Assembly: GCA_003279585.1 (NCBI GenBank)
Contig: QCHH01000008.1
Location: 1-63,249, forward strand
DNA length: 63,249 nucleotides
From: Prochlorococcus sp. AG-402-A08
Lineage (GTDB): Bacteria; Cyanobacteriota; Cyanobacteriia; PCC-6307; Cyanobiaceae
Direction of reading: 5' to 3'
Shown here: piece by piece, positions 57,998 through 63,249 of the stretch
How positions within the stretch are numbered: the first letter of the stretch is position 1
Layout of the letters: every line of letters starts with the position of its first letter
The notes under the pieces: generated by a model
What the model was told of the DNA's origin: nothing
What the model saw: only the letters and a program-made list of their open reading frames with translations
The model's database searches: none
Made by a program: the position numbers and the translations under genes

Positions 57998-59116
57998 TCA
58001 AAAACCTTTTCGATAAAAAGGTCTTTTTACGATTATTGCAGGATGTTTTTTTCCTCTAATTTCTACTTCTACTTGAGCATTTACTTTTGCAATTTCGCTT
58101 GGCACATACGCAAGAGCTATTGGTTCTTTCAATGTTGGAGACCAAGTTCCGCTAGTTACTTTCCCAACGGTTTTGCAGTTGTAAACAACCGGATACCCTT
58201 TTCTTGCGATTCCTTTATCAAGCACTTTAATACCAACAAGTTTTTTTTTCGTTCCATCTTCGGCTTGTTTTTCTAGAGCTTTCCTACCTATAAAATCATG
58301 AGGCATTTCTAAATGAACTAACCAACCCAAACCAGCTTCAAAGGGAGTTGTATCTAAGTTGATATCGTTGCCATATAAATGCATAGAAGCCTCTAATCGG
58401 AGTGTATCTCTTGCTCCAAGCCCGCATGGAGTAACTCCCGATGCAATTAGATTCTTCCAGATGGACTTTGCTGTTTCTGGCGATGACAAAAATTCGAAAC
58501 CTTCCTCCCCTGTATACCCAGTTCGTGCAACAAAAATTGATTCTTCTGAGTTGATTAGATTGGGATTAGAAGTAATAGTTCTGTGACCAAAGCGTGGCAA
58601 ATCGGATAAAGACTCTTGAAGAATTTTCTCGAATGTATGAATTGATTCTGGACCTTGGATGGCAATTAAGGCACCCTCTGGCATGTATTCGGATATTGTG
58701 ATTTCTTTTTTTGAAAGATTTAAATTTAACCATTCAATGTCTGATTGTTTTCTTGCGGCATTTATAACTAGAAGGATGCTTTCTTTATGTGTGTCTAAAA
58801 TTCCTTGATCATAAATGATTAGATCGTCTTGAATTCCTCCATTTTCTTTTAAAAAAACTGTATAACACGCTTCACCAGGTCCTATTCGAAACACGTCTGA
58901 AGGAACTAAATTTTGTAATGCGCTCTTGATATTTTTACCTTGTACTTGCACAACACCCATATGAGATATGTCGAACATTCCAACATTTTTTCTTACTGCA
59001 TTGTGTTCTTCTATTAATCCAGAAAAACTAACAGGCATTTCCCAATTTGCAAAAGGGACCATTTTACCCCCTAATTTTTGGCATTCTTCGTAAAGAGGAG
59101 TTTGCAGTAATTTCAT
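57998..59116 (-). CDS. gcvT: Aminomethyltransferase, glycine cleavage T protein
   Basis: 372 aa. It transfers the methylene group from the H-protein arm to tetrahydrofolate, part of photorespiratory glycine cleavage. GMFDISHMGVVQVQG and RTGYTGEEGFE are the folate-site stretches; LRLEASMHLYGNDI and VTSGTWSPTLKEPIALAYV complete the pattern. ATG at 59116. aspS lies downstream. Confidence 0.95.
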   Translation of the reverse strand: MKLLQTPLYEECQKLGGKMVPFANWEMPVSFSGLIEEHNAVRKNVGMFDISHMGVVQVQGKNIKSALQNLVPSDVFRIGPGEACYTVFLKENGGIQDDLIIYDQGILDTHKESILLVINAARKQSDIEWLNLNLSKKEITISEYMPEGALIAIQGPESIHTFEKILQESLSDLPRFGHRTITSNPNLINSEESIFVARTGYTGEEGFEFLSSPETAKSIWKNLIASGVTPCGLGARDTLRLEASMHLYGNDINLDTTPFEAGLGWLVHLEMPHDFIGRKALEKQAEDGTKKKLVGIKVLDKGIARKGYPVVYNCKTVGKVTSGTWSPTLKEPIALAYVPSEIAKVNAQVEVEIRGKKHPAIIVKRPFYRKGF

Positions 59117-59246
59117 TTTTTGCTGAAAGTTAAAAGAAATTCACTAGTAAAAACGTGAACCCATAAGAATTTCTAGAACTAAATTTAATGCTTTGTGGCT
59201 CGATCCGGAAAGTTTTACTACTCTATGAGTCTTGGGTTAAGACTTG

Positions 59247-59471
59247 ATGACTCTAAAAAGATCTTGTATGAGCTGCAATCAGTGTGTTTCAAGTCATTTT
59301 GATTCATTCTCATGGTGCAAACTTAGAAAGATAAAAATACATTCTGAGATATCTTCATTTGTTTATTGTGGTCATTGGATAAAAAAAGAACCTTATTTCC
59401 CAAAGATTTCTGAAAGATCTGTTGATCAACAACTCGATTTTGGAAAGGTATTAGTTACAAATAAGAATTAA
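59247..59471 (+). CDS. Small cysteine-rich protein, 74 aa
   Basis: It opens with RSCMSCNQCVSSH (C-x2-C-x2-C), followed by SWCKLRKIK and VYCGHWIKKE. Five cysteines plus histidines in 40 residues suggest a small metal-binding (zinc or Fe-S) unit, but I recognise no family. The ATG at 59247 is preferred over the TTG just before. It is divergent from gcvT and convergent with the chimeric gene at 59489. Confidence 0.55.
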   Translation: MTLKRSCMSCNQCVSSHFDSFSWCKLRKIKIHSEISSFVYCGHWIKKEPYFPKISERSVDQQLDFGKVLVTNKN

Positions 59472-59488
59472 AGTCAAATTTTTTAGGA

Positions 59489-60346
59489 TTATTTGTCCAA
59501 TAACATAATTAATGAACGTATAACTTTTGCAGCCAGGATACTACTAATACCAGAGTTATCTAATTTGGGAGATAATTCGACTACATCTGCGCCAATTAAG
59601 TTATGAGACTTGATCACATCTATTATTGCTGCAAAATCTCCCCAAAAATAACCTCCGGGTTCTGGAGTGCCTGTGCCTGGCATTACAGATGGATCAAACC
59701 AATCTAAATCAAAAGTTAAATAGATTGGTTTCCCTTTGAAATTTTTTAGAGCTTCTTCTAAATATTTAGCATTCTCTCCATAAGTATGTTTAATTAATCT
59801 TTTAGTATTATTCATTTCAAGGAATTCCGATTTTGTTCCACTTCTTATTCCTATTTGAAAGATCTTTTTGCTAGGTAGTATTTCTAAACATCTTTTCACG
59901 TTCCAAGGAATCGAAACTATTGAGTCATGCCTTTCCCATGCAGCAGAAGATAAAGAAACCTTTTCACTTAAACCAATCGTTTGTAAGGCTTGAACTATAT
60001 CGTTATCATCAATTTCCTTATCTATAGTTATGGGCATTATCAAAACTTGCGCTTCTGCAGGGTCAGCCATCACATGTACTGACAAATCTTCTAAAGCTCT
60101 TTCAAAAAATATTTTTCTCATTCGACTTGTTAAAGGAGAACCCATAGCTTGCGCAAACAATTCCAAGCTTTCTTTGTCTCCAGACAGCCCACAATTTAAA
60201 GTTAACCAGATTAAAAATTTAACCCAACTATCTACGCTCCAAAGTGGCTGAAAGCTATCTCGCTTACTATAAATTAATTCCATCAATGCAAATTCAAATG
60301 CTTTTGCTTGAATAGAAGTGCGAGATATTTGTTCCATAGAAGACAT
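59489..60346 (-). CDS. Chimera: conserved unknown protein fused to agmatinase C-terminal half
   Basis: 285 aa from the ATG at 60346 (TTG at 60355 also possible). Residues up to about 150 (AKAFEFALMELIYSKRDSFQ, VMADPAEAQVLIMPI, WERHDSIVSIPW) look like a complete conserved picocyanobacterial protein of unknown function. From KRCLEILPSKK (about 59895 downward) it becomes the C-terminal half of an arginase-family ureohydrolase: IFQIGIRSGTKSEF, YLTFDLDWFDPSVMPGTGTPEPGG and GADVVELSP. The N-terminal metal ligands of that family (GGDH- and DAHxD-type) are missing, so agmatinase activity is not expected. A separate speB start is present at 62950 on the other strand. This is a rearrangement junction or an assembly chimera. 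Confidence 0.75.
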   Translation of the reverse strand: MSSMEQISRTSIQAKAFEFALMELIYSKRDSFQPLWSVDSWVKFLIWLTLNCGLSGDKESLELFAQAMGSPLTSRMRKIFFERALEDLSVHVMADPAEAQVLIMPITIDKEIDDNDIVQALQTIGLSEKVSLSSAAWERHDSIVSIPWNVKRCLEILPSKKIFQIGIRSGTKSEFLEMNNTKRLIKHTYGENAKYLEEALKNFKGKPIYLTFDLDWFDPSVMPGTGTPEPGGYFWGDFAAIIDVIKSHNLIGADVVELSPKLDNSGISSILAAKVIRSLIMLLDK

Positions 60347-60400
60347 TTTCTCCAACTACAGCCAAACTAGTGTTTATTGTTCATTATCTGTTTATTTGTC

Positions 60401-60652
60401 ATGGATCTGAACGACCCTGAACTTGAGTTCTCCGATCTTGTCTACGCATATCAAAGCTGGGTAATTGCTGTAATCAACGATGAAAAATTAAATAGTAAGG
60501 AAAAGTTGCTTACAGAAGAAATATCGGATGATGCTTTAAATGCTATGAGATTCTTACCGGGCGAAGTAACTAATGCAATTGAAACAAGTTTAGCTCGCGT
60601 CTATGAAGTGGATTCTGAGGAACTCTCTTCAATCTTGTTTCCAGAAGAATAG
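60401..60652 (+). CDS. Conserved picocyanobacterial protein, 83 aa
   Basis: From the ATG at 60401 (MDLNDPELEFSDL). A small acidic, mostly helical protein: LVYAYQSWVIAVINDEKL, then DDALNAMRFLPGEVTNAIE and an acidic end. I recognise the type from marine picocyanobacteria but no function is known. It is divergent from the chimeric gene, 54 bp apart, and convergent with the IscA-like gene. Confidence 0.7.
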   Translation: MDLNDPELEFSDLVYAYQSWVIAVINDEKLNSKEKLLTEEISDDALNAMRFLPGEVTNAIETSLARVYEVDSEELSSILFPEE

Positions 60653-60679
60653 AGTCAATTTTCTAATTGTTTTAAGCAA

Positions 60680-61030
60680 TTATTGAACTTTTGAAAGTTT
60701 TCTAAAGCCTGATCCACATGGAGAAGCTTCTGCCCCTTTTGGCGTGCTAATTAGAAATCCACCTCCACTTAAATCACCAAAATAATTCAGCTTTAGACCT
60801 TGAAAAAATAGGACTTGATCTTGGCGAGCATACAAAGTAATCCCATCAGCTCTAGCGAGGGGAACACCATCATTTTTCCCTGGCCTAATTCTTATAAATT
60901 TCCATCCCTCTCCACTCTTGTCATCCAGTAGATCAATATGCATAACTCCTGGTGTTCCAGTAAAAGCAGCTTGCCTATTTAATTCTGCTACTGCTGTTGC
61001 TGAAATTTTTAATCCAGGACCATTTTGCAT
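60680..61030 (-). CDS. HesB/IscA-like protein lacking cluster cysteines
   Basis: 116 aa. ISATAVAELNRQAA opens the A-type carrier fold and FQGLKLNYFGDLSGGGFLIS precedes the end, as in the HesB/IscA family. Only one cysteine remains (SPCGSGF, where the family has CGCGxSF) and the first conserved cysteine is absent. It therefore cannot bind an Fe-S cluster in the classical way. tRNA-Val lies directly upstream on the same strand. Confidence 0.8.
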   Translation of the reverse strand: MQNGPGLKISATAVAELNRQAAFTGTPGVMHIDLLDDKSGEGWKFIRIRPGKNDGVPLARADGITLYARQDQVLFFQGLKLNYFGDLSGGGFLISTPKGAEASPCGSGFRKLSKVQ

Positions 61031-61050
61031 AAATTAAAAAGTAATCTAGA

Positions 61051-61122
<72 letters not shown>

Positions 61123-61204
61123 ATACAACTTTTAGTCCTTAGACTAATTCATGTACTTTATACCTCAAGCTGCTCTGTTGTTGAGAATTAATCATAATTA
61201 AATC

Positions 61205-61225
61205 AACGATTCAAAAAAAATCGTT
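61205..61225. repeat. Short inverted repeat before mazG
   Basis: AACGATT and AATCGTT flank a 7-nt loop CAAAAAA, ending just before the ATG at 61228. It could occlude that start, favouring the ATG at 61264, or mark the mazG leader. Confidence 0.35.
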
Positions 61226-61227
61226 TT

Positions 61228-62076
61228 ATGAGCTTCGTTAAAGCTCTCTTAGGACAACTAAAAATGACAAACACAAACCAAATAAATTTAGACCAAAAAA
61301 TCAATAAGCTGCTTGAAGTAGTTTCAGACCTAAGAGATCCAATCAATGGTTGTCCTTGGGATCTCAAGCAAACTCATCTTTCGTTGATCCCATATGTTTT
61401 AGAGGAAGCCTATGAAGTTGCTCACGCAATACGAGAAGAAAATCCTAACGAATTAAAAGAAGAGCTTGGAGATCTCTTATTGCAAATAATTTTGCATGCT
61501 CAAATAGCAAAAGAAAAAAACTTATTTGATATGGGAGATATCATTGACATAATTACTGAAAAGCTCATTCGCAGGCATCCACATGTATTTCAAAAAAAAG
61601 CAACAAAAAGTATAAAAGAAGTGGAATACTCATGGGAAAAAATCAAGAACAAAGAGAAACCATTAAATAACTCAAAAACTCCAATTAGTGACCGATTAAA
61701 ATTAAAGATACGACCTCAACCTTCAACGAAAGCAGCACTCATAATCTCTAACAAAGCTTCAAAAAACGGATTCGAATGGGAAAAAAGTGATCAGATTTGG
61801 GATAAATTGTACGAAGAATTAGAAGAATTGGAAGATGCATTAAAAGCTGATCAGCCCGCCAAGGCAGAGGCTGAAATAGGAGACGTATTATTTACATTGA
61901 TCAATATTGCAAGATGGCATAAAATATCTATAGAAGAAGGATTAGCGAAAACTAATCAAAGATTCCTAGAACGATTAAATTATATAGAAGAAAATATAGA
62001 GGGCGAATTACATTCCCAATCAAAAAAGAATTTAGAGAAATTCTGGGAATTAGCGAAGATTAATCTCAAGCATTAA
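61228..62076 (+). CDS. mazG: Nucleoside triphosphate pyrophosphohydrolase MazG
   Basis: 282 aa (270 if the ATG at 61264, with AGGA 13 nt upstream, is used). Two MazG domains: the first with [28 protein letters not shown] (split) and [17 protein letters not shown], the second with [13 protein letters not shown] and [16 protein letters not shown]. It hydrolyses NTPs or (p)ppGpp-like nucleotides and is often placed near speE in Prochlorococcus. speE starts 10 nt after its stop. Confidence 0.93.
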   Translation: MSFVKALLGQLKMTNTNQINLDQKINKLLEVVSDLRDPINGCPWDLKQTHLSLIPYVLEEAYEVAHAIREENPNELKEELGDLLLQIILHAQIAKEKNLFDMGDIIDIITEKLIRRHPHVFQKKATKSIKEVEYSWEKIKNKEKPLNNSKTPISDRLKLKIRPQPSTKAALIISNKASKNGFEWEKSDQIWDKLYEELEELEDALKADQPAKAEAEIGDVLFTLINIARWHKISIEEGLAKTNQRFLERLNYIEENIEGELHSQSKKNLEKFWELAKINLKH

Positions 62077-62086
62077 TATTATACTT

Positions 62087-62953
62087 ATGAATAACAGACT
62101 AAAGACTAGGTCAGACTGGCTTGACGAGTATCATCAAGGAGTTAGATATGGACTACTTGGAAACTTAATACTAGAAGAGTCTAGTCCTTTTCAAAAAATT
62201 ACCATCTTTGAAAGCAAGAGATATGGCAAAGCACTATTACTTGATGATTGTTGGATGACAGCAGAAAAGTCTGAAAAATGTTATCACGAATGTCTTATTC
62301 ATCCTGCCTTATCTTGTTCTACGCAAATAGATAATATTTTAATTATTGGAGGAGGTGATGGGGGTAGTGCAAGAGAATGTTTAAAATATAAAGAGGTTAA
62401 GTCTATCGATTTAGTTGAAATCGATCTAAGAGTTATTGAATTAAGTAAAAAGTATTTACCTACTATCGGAGGGAATGCATGGTCTGACTCAAGATTGCAT
62501 TTACAAATCAAGAATGGAATTGATTGGGTAAAACATGCAAAAGAAAATTCATATGATGTGATTATTATTGATGGCGCAGATCCTATTGGACCCTCCAAAG
62601 AATTATTCAGCAATTCGTTTCTGACAGACTGCAAACGAATATTGAAACGAGGAGGAGTTTTAGCAACTCAAAGTGAATCACCAGAATCTTTTCGGCAAAT
62701 TCATATAAACATTGTCAAAGTTCTGCGTGAAATTTTTGACTACGCAGATCCAATGTATGGATCTGTATCAATTTACCCAAGCGGTTTATGGAGCTGGACA
62801 TTTGCATCTATGGAGAAGCCCAAATATATGAATCCAAAAAAAAGTCGCGTGAATGAAATCTCTGAAAATTGTCAGATTTGGAGTGAGAGATGGCAACAAG
62901 GTGCATTTAATATTATTCCTGCATTCATAGAAAGAGAGCTAGCAAAAAGATGA
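62087..62953 (+). CDS. speE: Spermidine synthase
   Basis: 288 aa aminopropyltransferase joining decarboxylated SAM and putrescine. [20 protein letters not shown] (one stretch), the SAM-binding [13 protein letters not shown], the substrate-gate [14 protein letters not shown] and [14 protein letters not shown] are present. The stop overlaps the next gene start by 4 nt (ATGA), so speE and speB are coupled. Confidence 0.94.
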   Translation: MNNRLKTRSDWLDEYHQGVRYGLLGNLILEESSPFQKITIFESKRYGKALLLDDCWMTAEKSEKCYHECLIHPALSCSTQIDNILIIGGGDGGSARECLKYKEVKSIDLVEIDLRVIELSKKYLPTIGGNAWSDSRLHLQIKNGIDWVKHAKENSYDVIIIDGADPIGPSKELFSNSFLTDCKRILKRGGVLATQSESPESFRQIHINIVKVLREIFDYADPMYGSVSIYPSGLWSWTFASMEKPKYMNPKKSRVNEISENCQIWSERWQQGAFNIIPAFIERELAKR

Positions 62954-63249
62954 GCAAACCCAACCTCAAGGATCTATCACTATTTAATAACGATGGTGCA
63001 ATATTCATGGGAGGACAAAGAAGCATCAATCAATGCAAAGTGTCGCTGTTAGGAGTTCCTTATGATGGAACTTGTTGCTTTAGACCTGGCGCAAGATTCG
63101 GTCCTTCTGCTGTTAGGGAAGATAGCTATGGAATTGAAACATATTGTCCGCAATTAAATTTAGATTTAGAAGATATCAAATTTGCTGATTTAGGTTCATT
63201 AAATGTTCCCCTTGGAGATGCAAAACTTACAATTGATTACGTAAAAGAC
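62950..63249 (+). CDS. speB: Agmatinase, N-terminal part, cut by window end
   Basis: The ATG at 62950 opens [39 protein letters not shown] and [14 protein letters not shown] are typical of the arginase/agmatinase family N terminus. 100 codons are seen before the window ends, before the metal-binding motifs. Agmatinase makes putrescine for SpeE, fitting the coupled pair. A C-terminal agmatinase half is present separately at 59489 on the other strand. Confidence 0.85.
   Translation, partial: MSKPNLKDLSLFNNDGAIFMGGQRSINQCKVSLLGVPYDGTCCFRPGARFGPSAVREDSYGIETYCPQLNLDLEDIKFADLGSLNVPLGDAKLTIDYVKD

Overview
The window looks like a chromosome segment of a low-light-adapted Prochlorococcus, most likely an LLI/NATL-like strain able to use nitrate. 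The evidence is strong A+T richness, tightly packed genes with many 1-8 nt overlaps, frequent TTG/GTG starts, and a gene set typical of marine picocyanobacteria (sucrose-phosphate synthase, DUF1400 and DUF3134 proteins, a Tic20-like protein, a group 2 sigma factor). It also carries a complete NarB/NrtP/NirA nitrate-assimilation locus. This assignment comes from protein recognition and gene order; no database search was run.

Layout. 1-150: DnaA-box-rich, origin-like DNA beside thrC, whose frame is broken by a run of nine A. 1.3-14.3 kb: housekeeping genes (DUF1400, ABC1 kinase, recN, uvrA, sucrose-phosphate synthase, mraY, small conserved proteins, argG). 14.4-32.6 kb: rpsF, tic20-like, aroE, dnaK, a FAD oxidoreductase, purU, an O-antigen-ligase-like protein, a ClC channel, acnB, a DAHP synthase, a phytol-kinase-like protein, a group 2 sigma factor, ppk, an MFS transporter and a GNAT. 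32.7-50.8 kb: the nitrogen locus. It holds a TrpD-like protein, narB and nrtP; small unknown proteins; moaA, mobA and narM; moaC and moeA; moaE and moaD; moaB and a TauE/SafE permease; a HEAT-like protein, focA and nirA; and a CbiX-like protein plus cobA for siroheme. 50.8-59.1 kb: a minus-strand run gcvT, aspS, pyrG, queE, queC, pabB, pabC. 59.2-63.2 kb: small proteins, tRNA-Val, mazG, speE and the start of speB, with a second, C-terminal piece of an agmatinase fused to an unrelated protein.

How it works together. NrtP imports nitrate, NarB (molybdopterin and Fe-S) reduces it to nitrite, FocA moves nitrite, and NirA (siroheme and Fe-S) makes ammonium. The mo* genes supply the cofactor for NarB. 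CobA and possibly the CbiX-like protein supply siroheme for NirA. NarM and the HEAT-like (NirB-type) protein are likely maturation helpers. Pairs of exact GTA-N8-TAC NtcA sites lie upstream of nrtP and between nirA and the siroheme genes, which predicts NtcA control of both halves.

Most notable observations: the chimeric agmatinase fragment suggesting an inversion (or chimeric assembly) in the speB region; two genes, mobA and a 76-codon membrane protein, with no ATG/GTG/TTG where the start should be; a terminator-like hairpin between nrtP and narB; and a small unknown membrane protein with an internal repeat and an NtcA-like box inside the nitrate locus.
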